From the NCBI GenBank assembly GCA_024803745.1, contig JANJXV010000043.1, forward strand, positions 1,881,501 through 1,945,500: 64,000 nucleotides of DNA. The letters are read 5' to 3'. Source of the DNA: Megascapheus bottae. Its lineage: Eukaryota; Chordata; Mammalia; Rodentia; Geomyidae. Shown here one piece after another: positions 26,761 through 40,950 of this stretch (its first letter is position 1; the number at the start of each line of letters is the position of its first letter). Position numbers and translations under genes: made by a program. Below the pieces are notes generated by a model, which saw only the letters and a program-made list of their open reading frames with translations, did not search any database and was not told where the DNA came from.

Positions 26761-28616
26761 ACCAAAAATGTAACACTAACCTAACCCTAAACCTCACCCT
26801 AAATTTAACCCTCACCCTCACCGTCACCCTAACCCTAACCCTAACCCTAACCCTAAACCGAAACCAAAACAAAACCTAACCCTAACCCTAACCGTAACCC
26901 TAAATTTAACCCTCACCTTCACCCTCACGCTAAACCTAACCCTAACACTAACACTGACCCTAACCCTAAACCAAAACCTAACCCTAACCCTGACACTAAC
27001 CCAAATCCTAACCCTAACCCTAACCCTAATCCTAAACTTACCCCTAGTCATAAACCTATACATAACCCTAACTCTAACCCTAAACCTAACCCTAACCCTA
27101 AGCTTAACACTAACCCTAACCCTAACCCTAACCCTAAACCTAACCTTCACCGTAACCCTTACCCTAGACCTCTCCCTTACCCTACCCCTCACTGTCACCC
27201 TCAACCTCATTCTCACCATAAAGATCACACTCACACTAACCCTAACCCTAACCCTAACTCTCACCGTAACACTAACCCTAATCCCATCACTAACCCTAAC
27301 CCTCAACCTAATGCTCACCCTCACCCCAACACTAACCCTAAACCTCAATCTAACCCTAAACCTAACCCTAAGCCTAAACCTTACACTCACCCTCACCCTA
27401 ACCCTCACTCTCACCCTCACCCTAATCCTAACGCTAAACCTCACCCTCACCCTAGACGTCACTCTCACCCTCATTCTAAACCTAACCCTAACCCTCACCC
27501 TCACCCTAAACCTCACCCTAATCCTCACCCTCACCATCACCCTAACAGTAAACCTAACCCGAACTCTAAACCTCACCCTAACCATCATCCTTAAACTAAC
27601 CCTAACCCTAACCCTAACAGTAACACTCACCCTACTCTAACCCAAACCCTCACCCTAACCCTAAACCTAAGCCTTACCCTAACCCAAACCCTAATCCTAT
27701 CCCTAATGCTAAACCTTACCCTAACCCTCACCTTAACACTTACACTAACCCAAACCCTAAACCTGACCCCCACCGTCAACCTAACCCTAACCCTCACCTC
27801 ACCCTCACGTTAACCCTCACTCTCACCCTCACCCTAAACTTAAACCTTTCCCTCACTCTAACCCTCATCCTCATCCTAACCCTCTCCCTAACTCTCACCC
27901 TAACCCTAACTCTCACTCCAACTCTCACACTCACCCTAAAACTCACTCTAACCCTCACCCTAACCCTCACCCTAAACCCAACCCTCACCCTCACCCTTAC
28001 TCTCACCCTCACCCTAACCCTAACCCTAACCCTCACCCTAGCCCTCTACCTTACCCTAACCCTCAATCTAACCCTCACCCTCACACTCACCCTTACCTTC
28101 GCTCTCACCCTCACCCTAACCCTAACACAAACCCTCACCCTAACCCTAACCTTAACCCTAACGCTGATCCTAACCCTAACCATAAACCTAAGCCTAAACA
28201 TAACCCTTTCCCTAACCCTCACACTAAGCCTAAACCTCACCCTAATCTTAACCCTCACCCTTACCCTAACACTAACCCTAAACCTAACCATAACCCTAAC
28301 ACTAACACTCACTCTAACCCTCACCCTCACTTTAACCCTAACCTTAACCCTACCCTCACCGTAACCCTAACACAAACCCTCACCCTAACCCTAAACCCAA
28401 CCCTAACTTGAACCCAGCCCTAACCCTAACCATAACCCTATCCCTTACCCTCACCCTAAACCTAACCCCCATCCTCACCCTAACCCTAACCCTAACACTA
28501 ACCCAAACCCTAACCCTAACCCTAACACTAACCCTCACCCTCACCCTAACTCTACAACAAACACCAACCCACACCCTAAGCATAACCCTTACCCTAACCT
28601 TAACCCTAATCCTCAC

Positions 28617-28800
28617 CCTAAAAGTAACCCCTAACTCCTAACCCTAACCCTAAGGGTCCCTAACCGTATCCCTAATCCTAAGCCTAAACCTAACCGTAGT
28701 CCTAGCCCTAAATCTTAACAAAAACCTAACCCTAACCTAAAACTAACGCTAACCCTAACCTTAATCCTAACACTAATCTAACCCTAAGTGTCCCTAACTG
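28617..28800. repeat. A-C cassette, copy 9
   Basis: CTAAAAGTAACCCCTAACTCC-type start, CTAAGGGTCCCTAACC near 28651, GTAGTCCTAGCCC near 28697, and CTAAGTGTCCCTAACTG near 28784. Full-length cassette. Confidence 0.78.
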
Positions 28801-29920
28801 TAAACATAACAATAACTTTCATGCTCCCACTAAACCTCACCCTAACCCTCAACCTAACCCTAACCCTAACCCTCACCCAAACACTCACCCTAACCCTAAC
28901 CCTAACCAGAACCAGAACCCTTACCCTAACCCTCACCCTCACCCTAACACTAACCCTAACCCTAACCCTAACTTACTAAACTTCACCCAAAACCTTACCC
29001 TAACACAAACCCTAAACCTAACTCTCACCCTCACCCTAACCCTAACCCTAACCCTAACCTAAACCTAAGCCAAACCCTAACCCTAACCCTAACCCTCACC
29101 CTCACACTAACTCTAACACTTACCCTAACCCTAACCGTCACCCTAACTAACTGTCACCCTAACCCTCACCTTCAACCTAACCCTAACCCTCACTTTAACC
29201 TTAAACCTAACCCTCACCCTCACACACACCCTCACCCTCACCCTAACCCTAACCCTAACCTTAACCCAAACCCTCACTCTAAATCTAAACCTAACCCTAA
29301 CACTTACCTTAAACCTCACCCTAACCATAACCCTCACCCTAACCCTAACCCTAACCCTCACCCTGTCACTAACCATAACCCTAACCCTCACACAGACCCT
29401 TAACCTAACACTAAACCTAACCCTAAATCTCACCCTCACCCTAACTCTAACCGTAACCCTAATCTTAACCCTATCCTTCACTCTATCCCTCACCCTAACC
29501 CTAACACTAACCCACATCCTCACCCTAAACCTTACCCTAAACCTACCCCTAAACCTAACCCTCACCCTAACCATCATCCTCACCCTAAACATAACCCTAA
29601 CCCTAACACTCACTCTAAGCCGAACCCTAGCCCAAACCCTCACCCTAACCGTAAACCTAATCTTTAGCCTAACCCAAACCCTAACCCTAACATTAACCCT
29701 AACCTTAAACCTAACTTTCACCTTCACACTCACACTAAACCTAACCGTCACCTCACCCTCACCCTCACCCTAACCCTAAACCTGACCCTAACACTAACAC
29801 TACCACTAACCCACACCTTAACCCTATCCAAAAACATAACCCTAACTATCAACCTCACCCTAACCATTACTCTCACCCTCACCCTAACCTTATCCCTAAC
29901 CCTAACTCTAAACTTAACCC

Positions 29921-30000
29921 TAAAAATAAGCCCTAAGTGTCGCTAACCCTAACCGTAATCCCAACCATAACCCTAACCCTAGTCCTAGCCCTAACTCTAA
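29921..30000. repeat. A cassette, copy 10 (fused to C-like motif)
   Basis: CTAAAAATAAGCCCTAAGTGTCGCTAACC shows the A start joined directly to a GTGTC motif, followed by CTAGTCCTAGCCC near 29979. The usual middle is missing, as if deleted between related motifs. (Motif pieces: CTAAAAATAAGCCC and CTAAGTGTCGC.). Confidence 0.65.
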
Positions 30001-30642
30001 CCGTAAACATAACCCTAACCTAACCCTAACCATAACCTAAACCTCACTCTAACCCTCACCCTCACTCTAACCCTAACCGTAACCCTAACCATCACCCTCA
30101 CCCTATACCTAACCCTAACCCTCACCCTAACGCTAACACTAACCATAAAGCTAACCCTCACTCTAACCCTAATACTAACCCTAAGACTAACCCTAGCACT
30201 AACCCTCACCCTAACCATAAACCTAACCCTCACCCTCACTGTAAACCTAACCCGAACCCTCAACCTAACCCTAACCCTAACCCTCACCCTAAAACTAACC
30301 CTAACTTTAACGCTCACACTCACCCTCACCCTAACCCTAACCCTCACCCTAACCCTAATCCTAACCCTAAACCAAACCCTATTCCTAACCCTAACCCTAA
30401 ACCAAACCCTAACCCTAACATTAACCCTAACCCTAAATCTAGCCCTATCCCTAAACCTATAAATAACCCCAAACTTAACCCTATGCCTCACCGTAACCCT
30501 AACCCTATCCCTAACGCTAAGCCTAAACCTCACCATAACCCTCACCCTCACTCTAACCTTAAACCTAACCCCAACCCTGAATCTAGCCCTAGCCCTAAAG
30601 CTATACATAACCTAACCCTAAACCTAACCCTAACCCTAACCC

Positions 30643-30745
30643 TAAATATAACCCCTAACTCCTAACCATTACCCTAACCCTAAGGGTCCCTAACCCTAAC
30701 CCTAACCCTAATCCTAACCCTAACCATAACACTAGTCCTAGCCCT
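30643..30745. repeat. A cassette, copy 11
   Basis: TAAATATAACCCCTAACTCC, CTAAGGGTCCCTAACC near 30680, and CTAGTCCTAGCCC near 30733. B-like TATACATAA elements lie just before (30602) and just after (30842), so A and B marks are interleaved here. Confidence 0.75.
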
Positions 30746-32934
30746 AACACCAAACATAAACCTAACCCTAACCACACCCTAATCCTAATCCTCACCCTAG
30801 ACCTCAGCCTCATCCTCAAGCTAACCGTAGCCCTAAAATTATACATAATCTAGCCCTAATCAAGCCCTAACCCTCACCATAATGGTCACCCTAACCCTAA
30901 CCCTAACCAAAACCCTAACCACCGTAACCCGAACCCTAAGCCTAATCCTAACCCTCACCCTAACATTAACCCTGACCTAACCCTAACCCTAAACCTAAAC
31001 CTCACCCTATCCCTCACCCTAACCCTAACCATCACCCTAACCCTCACCCTAACCCTAACCTCACCTAACCCTCACCCTAACGCTAACCCTCACACTCACC
31101 CTAACCATATTCCTAACACTAACCCTAACTATAGACCTAACCCTAACCCTATCCATAGACCATTAACCCCAACCCTAAAAGTAACTCAAACCCTAACCCT
31201 CACATAAACCCTAAACCTAAACCTAATCCTAACCCTCACCCTAACCCTCAGCCTAAACCTAACCCTAACCCTAAACCTCAGCCTAACCCTCAGTCTAACC
31301 CTGACCCTAACCCTAACCCTAAATATAACAATCACCCTAACCCCCAGCCTAAACCTAAACCTAAACATAACCCTAACCCTAACTCTAACTCTAACTCTAG
31401 TCCTTATCTTAACCCTCAGCCTAAAACTAAACCTAACCCTAACCCTAAACCTAACCCTCACCCTCACCCGAAACCTAACCTAAACCTAACCCTAACCCTA
31501 AACCTAACCCTCACCATAACTGTAACCCTCACCCTAGCGCTAACACTAACCCTAACCCTAACTCTCACCCTAACCTTAACCCTAAACCTAACTCTAACCC
31601 TAACCATAACCCTCACCCTCACTCTCACCCTAACACTCACCTCCACCTTAACCCTAACCATAATCCTTACCCTCACACTCACCCTAACCCTAATCCTCAC
31701 CTTAACCCTAACCCTAAACATAAACCTCACCCTAACCCTAACCTTAACTCTAGCTGTAACCCTAAACCTACACCTAACCCTCAGCCTAACCCTCACCCTC
31801 ACTAACGCTCATCCTCACCATCAACCTCACACTAATGCTCAACCTCACCATCAACCTAACCCTCACTCTCACCCTCACACTAAACTTATCCCTCACCTCA
31901 CCCTCACCTAACCCTAACCCTAACCCTCACTCTCACCCTAAACCTAACCCTAAACCTCACCCAAACCCCCACCCTAACCATCACACTATCCCTCACCTTC
32001 ACCCTAAACCTAAACCTAACCCTAACTTAACCCTAACCTTCACTCTCACACTAACCCTCACTCTCACCCTCACCCTAACCTTAAACCTTACCCTCACGCT
32101 AACCCTCAGCCTCATCCTAAACCTCACCCTAACCCTAACTCTCACTCTAACTCTCACCCTAAACCTCGCCCTAACCCTCAACCTAACCCTCACCCTAAAT
32201 CTAACCCTCACCCTCACCCTAACCATCACTCTCACCCTCAACCTAAACTTAACCCTAACCCTCACCCTAACCCTCACCTAACACTCACCCTAACACTCAG
32301 CCTCACCCTCACCCTTACCCTAGCTCTCACCCTCACACTAACCCTAACACAAAAACTCACCCTAACCCTAACCCTAAACCTATCGCTCATCCTAACCTTA
32401 ACCATAAACCTAACTCTATCCCGAAACCTTACCCTAACCCTTACCCTAAGCATAACCCTCACCCTAAACTTAACCCTAACGCAAACCCTCACCCTCACCC
32501 TCACACTAACCCTAACTGAAACCCTCAAACTCACCTTAACCCTAAACCTAACAGTAACCCTAACCCTAAACTTCAACCTAACCCACTCCCTAAACCTAAT
32601 CCTCACTCTACCCTAATGCTACACCTCTACCCTCACCCTAACACTAACCAGAAACCTAACCCTAACCCTAACACTCACCCTAACACTCATCCTCACCCAA
32701 CCCCTAAATCAAACCCTAACCCTCAACCTAACCCTAAACTGAAAACTCACCCTAACCTTAAACCCAACCCTAACCCTAACCCAGCCCTAACCCGAACCCT
32801 AACCCTCACCCTAAACCTAACCCCACCCTCACCCTAACCCTAACCCTCAGCCTCACCCTCACCCTAACCCTAACCCAAACACTAAACCTCATCCTAACCA
32901 TAACCCTTACCCTAACCTTGACCCTAACCCTAAC

Positions 32935-33125
32935 CCTAAAAATAACCCCTAACTCCTAACCCTAACCGTAAACCTAAGGGTCCCTAACCATAACCCTAAT
33001 CTTAATCCTAAACCTAACCGTAGTCCTAACACTAAACCTTACCTAAAACCTAACCCTAACCTAACATTAAAGCTAACTCTAACCTTAACTCAAGCCCTAA
33101 TCTAAACCTAAGTGTCCCTAACCCT
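32935..33125. repeat. A-C cassette, copy 12
   Basis: AAAAATAACCCCTAACTCC, CTAAGGGTCCCTAACC near 32975, GTAGTCCTAACAC near 33020, and CTAAGTGTCCCTAACC near 33109. Full-length. Confidence 0.78.
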
Positions 33126-35091
33126 AACCCTAACCATAACCCTCACCATCACAATAAACCTCACCCTAACCCTAAACTTTACCCATACCCTTACCCTAAA
33201 CCAAACATTAAAACTAACTCTTACCCTCACCCTAACCCTAACCCTAACCCTCAACTGCACCCTCACCCTAACTCTCTCTCACCATCACCCTAACCCTAAC
33301 CCTAACCATATCCCTAACAATAACCCTAACCCTAACCCTAACCCTCACCCAAACCCTTACCCTAACCCTAAACCTAACGCTAAATATCACCCTCACCCTA
33401 ACCCTAACCCTAAACCTCAACCTCACCATCACCTTAACCCTCATTCCCACCCTCACCCTAACCCTAAACCTAACCCTCACCCTAAGCCTCACCCTCACCT
33501 TAACACTAACTATAAACCTCACCCTCAACCTAACTCTAACCCTAACCCTAACCCTAATACTAAACCTAACCATCACACGATCCCTCACCCTAACCCTAAC
33601 CCTAACCCTAACCCTCACCCTCACCCTAAACCTAACCCTAAACCTACCCCTAACCCTAACCCTCACCCAAACCCTCACCCTAACCCTAAACCTAACCTTT
33701 ACCCTTACGCAAACCCTAACCCTAACCTTAAACCTAACCCTCACCCTCACACTCACACTAAACCTAACCCTCATCCTCACCCTAACCCTAACCCTAACAC
33801 TAAAAGTAACACTAACGCCAACCTTAACCCTATCCCTAACCATAATCTTAACCCTCAACCTCACCTTAACCTTTACTCTCACCCGAAGCCTAACCCTAAA
33901 ACTAACCCTAGGCCTAGCCCTAACACTAACCATAAAGCTAACCCTAACGTAACACTAACCGTAACCCTAACACTCACCCTCACCCTCACACTAACCCTAA
34001 CCCTAACCCTCAGCCTCAACCTAAAACTAACCCTCTCCTAATGCTCACCCTAACCCTAACCTTAACACTAAGCCAAACCTTAACCCTAACCCTAACCCTA
34101 ACCCTAACTCTAACTGTCAACCTAACCCTAACCCTAACCCTAACCCTCACCCTCACCCTCAACCTAACCCTAAACCTCAGCTTCACCCTAATCCTAACCC
34201 TCACCCTCACACTCACCCTCACCCTCACTCTAAACCTAACCCTAACCCTAACTCAAACTATCACCCTAAACCTAAACCTAATCCTAAATCTCACCCTCAC
34301 CTAATCCTAACCTTAACCCTTACCCTAAACCTCACCCTAACCCTAACCCTAACCCTCACCCTATCCATAACTCTAACCCTAACCCTCACCCAAACCCTTA
34401 CCCTAACACTAAAACTAATCCTAAATCTCACCCTCACCCTAACCCTAACCCTCAACCTCACCCACACCCTAAACTTCCCACTCACCCTCACCCTAACCCT
34501 AACCCTAATCCTCACCCTCACCCTCACCCTAATCTTCATTCTCACCCACAAGCTAAACCTCACCCTTACCCTAACACTCACCCTAACCCTTACCCTCACC
34601 CTAAGCCTCACCCTCACCCTAACCCTAACGATACCCCTCACACTCAACCTAAATCTAACCCTAACCCTAATCCTAACCCGAACCCTCACCCTGTCCTTCA
34701 CCCTAACCCTAAGCCTAAACCTCACCCTCACACTCACCCTAAACCTAAACCTAACCTGAACCATCATCCTCACCCTAAACATAACCCTAACACTAACCCT
34801 AAACTTTACAGTCACCCTAATCCTAACCCTGACCCAAACCCTCACCTTAAACCTAAACCTAAACCTAAACTTTACCCTAACCCTAACCCTAACCCTAACC
34901 TTAAACCTAATCCTCACCCTCACATTCATACTAAACCTAATGCTCACCCTTACCCTAACCCTAACCCTAACCGTAACTCTAACACTAACCCAAACTTTAA
35001 CCCTATCCCTAACCATAACCCTAGGCCTCAACCTCACTCTAACCCTTACTCTCACCCTCACCATAACCCTAACCCTAACCCTAAACATAAC

Positions 35092-35165
35092 CCTAAAAAT
35101 AACCCCTAAGGGTCTCTAAACCTAACCATAATCCTAACCCTAACCGAACCCTAGTCCTAGCCCTA
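35092..35165. repeat. A cassette, copy 13 (internally deleted)
   Basis: CTAAAAATAACCCCTAAGGGTCTC joins the A start straight to the GGGTC motif, losing about 25 bp. CTAGTCCTAGCCC follows near 35152. (Pieces: AAAAATAACCCC and CTAAGGGTCTCTAAACC.). Confidence 0.65.
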
Positions 35166-38100
35166 ACCCTAACCATAAATGTAACCCTAACCTAACACTA
35201 AACATAAACCTAACCCTTACCCTAATTCTCACCCTCACCATCACCCTAACCCTAACCCTAACACTCACCCTAACCCTAACCCTCACCCTAACCGTAACCC
35301 TATCCCTCACCCTAAACATAACCCTAACCCTAACTTTAACTCTCACAATCACCCTCACCCTAACACTAACCCCAAACCTAACCCTAACCCTAACCCTAAA
35401 CGAAACCCTAACCCTAAACCTAGCCCTAAATCAAACCCTTACCCTAACACTTATCCTAATCCTAACCCTAAATCTAGCCCTAGCCCTAAACCTATAAATA
35501 ACCCTAATGCTAACCCTAACCCTAACCATAACCATAACCCAAAACCTAGCCCTAATACTAAGGGTCCCTAACCAAAACACAAACCCTAAACCTAAACCTA
35601 AACCTAACCTTCACCCTATCCTTCACCTTAAAACTCACCCTCAACTTAACTCTCACCCTCATCCTCTACCTCATTCTCACCCTACTCTCACCCTCACCCT
35701 GACCTAAACCTAATCCTAAACCTAACCAAACCCTATCCCAAATCTTAATGCTAACTATAACACTAACCCTAAACCTCACCCTACCACTAACCATACACCC
35801 TCAACCTAACCCTAACCCTAACCCAAACCCTCACCCTCACTCTCACCCTAATCTTAAACTTAACCCTAACAGTAACCCTAACTCTAAAACAAAACCAAAC
35901 CCTAACCTAAAACCAAAGCCTAACCCTAATGCTAACCCTAAGCCTCAGCGTAAACCTCACCCTAACCCTAACACTAAGCCTCTTCCTCAACCTAAACCAC
36001 ACTGTAACCCTACCTAAACCCTAACCCTCACCCTCAACTGAACCATCACCCACACCCTCACACTAACCCTAACCCTAACCCTCACTCTCACCCTAACCAT
36101 AACTCTAACCATAACCCTCACCCTCAACCTAACTCTAAACCTAACCCTAACCCTCACCCTCACCCTAACTCTCCCACTCACCCTAACCCTAAAACTAACA
36201 CTCACCCTAATTCTCATCCTCACACTAACCCTAATCCTAACCCTAAACCTAACCACAGGCATAACCTAACCATCACACTAACCCTAATCATAACCCTAAA
36301 CCTAACCATAAACCTAACTGTAACCCTAACCATAACCCTCACCCTAACCATAACCCTAGCCTTAAACCTCACACTCACCCTCACCCTAAACTTAACCCTA
36401 ACCCTAACCCTAACCCTAACCCTAAACCTAACCCTAACACTAACCCTAACCCTAATCGTAAACCAAACCTTACCGCTAACCCTAATCCTGACCCTACACA
36501 GCACCCTAACCTAACCGTAACCCTCACCTTAACCCTAAATTTCACCGTAAACCTAACCCTAACGTGCACCCTAGCCCTCACCCTAACCCTAACCATCACC
36601 CTAACCCTCACCCTAAACCTAACCACAAACCTACCCCTAACCCTCACCCTAACCCTAACCCTAACACTAAACCTAACCCTACATCTCACCCTAACCCTCA
36701 CCCTCACCCTAATCCTAACCAAACCCTAACTCTCACCCTAACCCTCACCCTAAACCATGCCCTTACCTAAATCTAACCCTCACCCTCACCCTAAGCCTAA
36801 CCCTAACACTAACACTAACACTAAACCTAACCCTAGGCTAACCCTAAACCTAACCATAACCCTAAACCTAAACGTCACCCTAATCCTAACCCTATCCCTA
36901 ACCTTAACCCTCACCTTCATTCTCACCATAACCATAACCCTAACCCAACCCCTAACCCTAAACCAAACCCTAACAATAACCCTATCCCTAACAAAAACCC
37001 TAAACCTAACCCTCACCCTAAACCTCACCCAATCCCACACCCTAACCCTAAACCTCATTCTAACCCTAACCGTAACCCTAACCCTCACCCTCAACCTAAA
37101 CCTAACCCTCACCCTCACCCTCACTCTCACCCAAACACTATCACTACCCTTCACCCGAACCCTAACCCTAACCCTCACCCTAACCCTAACCCTAACACTA
37201 ACCCTAACCTAAACCTTACGCAAAATCTAACCCTAAACCTAACCCTCACCCTAACCATCACACTGTCACCATAATCCTAAGCCTCACCCTAACCCTAACC
37301 CTCACCCTCATCCTAAACCTCACACTAACTCTCACCATGAACCTACCCTCACCCTCTCCCTAACTCTCACCTTAACCCTAACCCTAATCCTAACACTAAC
37401 CCTTACCCTAACCCTCAACCTAACCCTAACTCTCACCCTCACCCAAAGCCTCACTCTAACCCTAACCCTCAACCTAAACCTCACCCTCACCCTAACTCTA
37501 ACCCAAACCCTCACTCTCACCCTAACTCTAACCCTAACCCTAACCCTAACCCTAACCCTAACTGTAATCCAAACCCTAAACATAGCCCTATCCCTTACCC
37601 TATACATAACCCTAACACTAACACAAATCCTAACCATGACCCTAACCATAGACCTAACCCTAAACCTCACCCTAACCCTCACCCTAACCCTAAAACTTAA
37701 CCCTACCGTAACCCTAAACCTAACATTAACCCTAACCTTATCCCTCACCCTAACTCACACCATAACCCTAACCATAACCCTAAGGCAAAACCTAAACCAA
37801 AACCTAACCCTAACCCTAACCCTAAACCAAACCTTAAAACCTAACTCTAACCCTAAACCTAACCCTAACCATCACCCTCACCCAAATAATCACCCTTACC
37901 CTCACCCTAACTCTAACCCTACCCCTAACCCTAACCCAAACATTAATGATAACCCTAACCCTAACCCTAAACCTCACCCTACCACTAACCCTACACCCTC
38001 ACCCTAACCCTAACCCTAACGCTAAATGTCCCTAACCCTAAACCTAACCCCAATCCTAACTATGACCCTAACCCTAACCCTCACACCAATTCTAACCCTA

Positions 38101-39191
38101 ACTCAAACCCGCAGGCTAACCCTGACCCTAACCCTCACCCTCACCCTAACCCTAAACTGCACCCTCACACTAACCCAAACCCTAACACTAACCATCACCC
38201 GAACCCTAACACTCATCCTATCCCTAACCCTCACCTTAAAACTAACCCTATTCCTAACCAAACCCTAACCCTCACCGTCACCCTCACCCTCAGACTCACC
38301 CTAAACCTAATCCTAAACCTAACCCAAATCCTAAACCTAACACTCACCTAAACCTAACCCTTAACCTAACCGTCACCGTCACCCTCACCCTAACCCTAAC
38401 TGTAACCCGATTCCAAACCCTAACCTAAAACTAACCCTAACCCTAACCCTCACTGTAAACCTCACCATAACCCTACCCCTAACCCTACCCCTAACCCTCA
38501 CCCAAACCTTCACCCTAAACATAACACTTACCCTAACCCTAAACCTAAACCTCACTCTTACCCTAACCGTAACCATAACCTTAACTGTAATCCAAATCCT
38601 AAACCTAGCCATATCCTGTACCTTATACATAACCCTAACAGTACTGTAACCCTAACCTTCACTAACACCCTAACCCTAACCCTAACTCTAAAATTCACCC
38701 TAACACTAACACTCACACTAACCCTAACCCAAACCCAAACCATGACCCTAAAACTAATCCTAACCTGCACCTTCATTCTCACCCTTACACTAACCTTTTC
38801 CCTAACCATAACCCTAACCATAACCCTCACCCTAACCATAACCCAAACCTTAAAGCTATCCCTAACCCTAACCTAAACCTCACCATAACCCTAAACCTAA
38901 ACCCTCACACTAACCCTAAACCTCACCCTAACCCTAACCTTAACCATAACCTTAACCCTCACCCTCATCCTAAACCTCACTCTAACCGTAACCCAAACCT
39001 TAACGCTAACCCTAACCCTAAGGCTAAACCTAACACTAAACCAAACCCTAACCCTAACCCTAACCTTCACCCTAACCCTAAGCCTCACCCAACCCTACCC
39101 CTTACCCTAACCCTCACACTAACCCTACCCCTAACACTAACCCTCACAAGAACCCTAAACATCACCCGAACCCTAGCCCTAACCCTCACCA

Positions 39192-39223
<32 letters not shown>

Positions 39224-39544
39224 TCCCTCACTCTAAACCTAATCCTCACCCTAAATTTAAACCTAAAACTAAACCTAACCCTAAAGCAATCCCTAATCCT
39301 AACCCTAACAATCACACTAACCATCACCCTAACCCTCACCCTAATCCTAACCCTCACCCATACCCTAAACCTAACCCTTACCATAACCCTCACCCTAACA
39401 CTCACCCTCAACCTAACCCTAACCCTCATTCTAAGCCTCACACTCACCCGAACCATCACCTTAACCCTCACCCTAAATCTAACCCTCACCTTACACCTAA
39501 CCCTAAATCTAGCCACACCCTAACCCTCACCCTCACCCTAACCC

Positions 39545-39700
39545 TCACCCTTGCCCTAAAACTCGCCCTAACCCTAAACCAAACCCTAACCGGCACGGGA
39601 TGCCTCACCCTCACCCTCACCCTAACCATAACCCTCACCCTCAACCTCACCCTAAACCTAAGCCTAAGCCTAAGCCTAACCCTAACCCTAAACCTAACCC
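39545..39700. repeat. D block, copy 1
   Basis: CTCGCCCTAACCC, AAACCAAACCCTAACCGG, CACGGGATGCCTCACC (39594) and CCTAAGCCTAAGCCTAAG (39656 onward). The B block at 39774 follows. Confidence 0.78.
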
Positions 39701-40599
39701 TCACCCTAAACCTAACCTAACCCTAACCTTAACCCTCACCCTCATTGTCACACTAAGCCTAAACCTAACCCTAACCCAAACCCTAAACCTAGCCCTATAC
39801 CCTATATATAACCCTAACCCTAACCCTAATTAAAACCCTAACCCTATCTATAGACCTAACCCTAACACTTACCATAACCCTCACTCTACCACTAACCCTA
39901 AGACTAAACCTAACGGTAACCTAACCCTCACCCTCAGCCTAAACCTAACCCTAACCCTAAGCTTAAACCTCACCCAAAGTCTCACCCTAACCTTAACCCT
40001 AACCCTAACCCTAACCGTAAACCAAACGTTAACCATTACCCTAACCCTAACCCAACCCTAAATCTAACCCTAACCATAAACCTCACCCTATCCCTCACCC
40101 GAACCCTAACAATCACCCTCACCCTCACCTTCACACTAACCCTAACCCTCACACTAACCCTCACCCGAACAGTAAACATCACTCTAAACCAATCCTAACC
40201 CTCTACCTAACCCTCACACTAAACCTAAACCTAACCCTCACCATAACACTAACCCTAACCATAACCCTCACCCTAACCCTAATCCTCACCCTAACCTTAA
40301 CCCTAAACATAACCCTAAACCTAACTCTAACCCAAACCCTAATCCTAACCCTAACCCTCACCCTAACCATCACTCTAAGCCTCACCCTAAGCTTCACCCT
40401 AATCCTAACCCTCACCCTAACCCTAAACCTAACCCTCACCCTCACCCTAACCCTAACCCAAACCTTAACCCTCACCCTAACCATCACCGTAACACTAACC
40501 CTAACCCTAACCCAAACTCTAACCCTAACCCTCACCCTCACACTCACTCTAAGCCTAACCTTACTCATAATCCTACCCCTAACCATAACCCTAACGCAA

Positions 40600-40950
40600 A
40601 CCCTAACCTAACGCTAACTTTAACACAAACCCTAACACTACCACAAACAGTAAACCTAACCCTAAACCTAAGACTCACCCTAAACATAACCCTCATTTTA
40701 ACCCTCACACTTACTCTAACCCTAACAGTAAAACTAACCCTACCCCTAACCCTCACTGTAACCCTCACTGTAACCCTAACCCTAACAATGACCCTACCCC
40801 TAATCCTCACCTTCACCCTCACACTAAACCTAACACTTACCCTAACCCTAAACCTAACCCTCACCCTCAAACTAACCCTAAACCTAAACCTAACCTTAAC
40901 CGTAATCCAAACCCTAAACCTAGCCCTAACCCTTACTGTATACATAAACC
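40600..40950. repeat. G-B block, copy 1
   Basis: CACAAACAGTAAACC (40642), CTCATTTTAACCCTC (40693), CTCACTGTAACCCTCACTG, AACCTAACACTTACCC (40828), CCGTAATCCAAACCC, and TATACATAAACC (40940), in that order. Confidence 0.75.

Larger units (their letters stand above)
25351..36500. repeat. Degenerate telomeric array, segment 3 (A-cassette rich)
   Basis: CCCTAA-family array rich in CCCTCA units. A-type cassettes begin near 26655, 28617, 29921, 30643, 32935 and 35092, and an isolated A tail (CTAAGGGTCCCTAACC) lies near 35559-35574. B-like blocks with CTATACATAA or CTATAAATAA occur near 27001-27070, 30435-30470, 30567-30612, 30820-30850 and 35465-35500. No gene or mobile element is recognisable. Confidence 0.9.

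Noticed and set aside
33112..34041. 309-codon open frame on + (LT then PN/PH repeats)
   Set aside because: Same artefact. Proline, asparagine and histidine come from CCT-AAC and CCT-CAC codons of the repeat.
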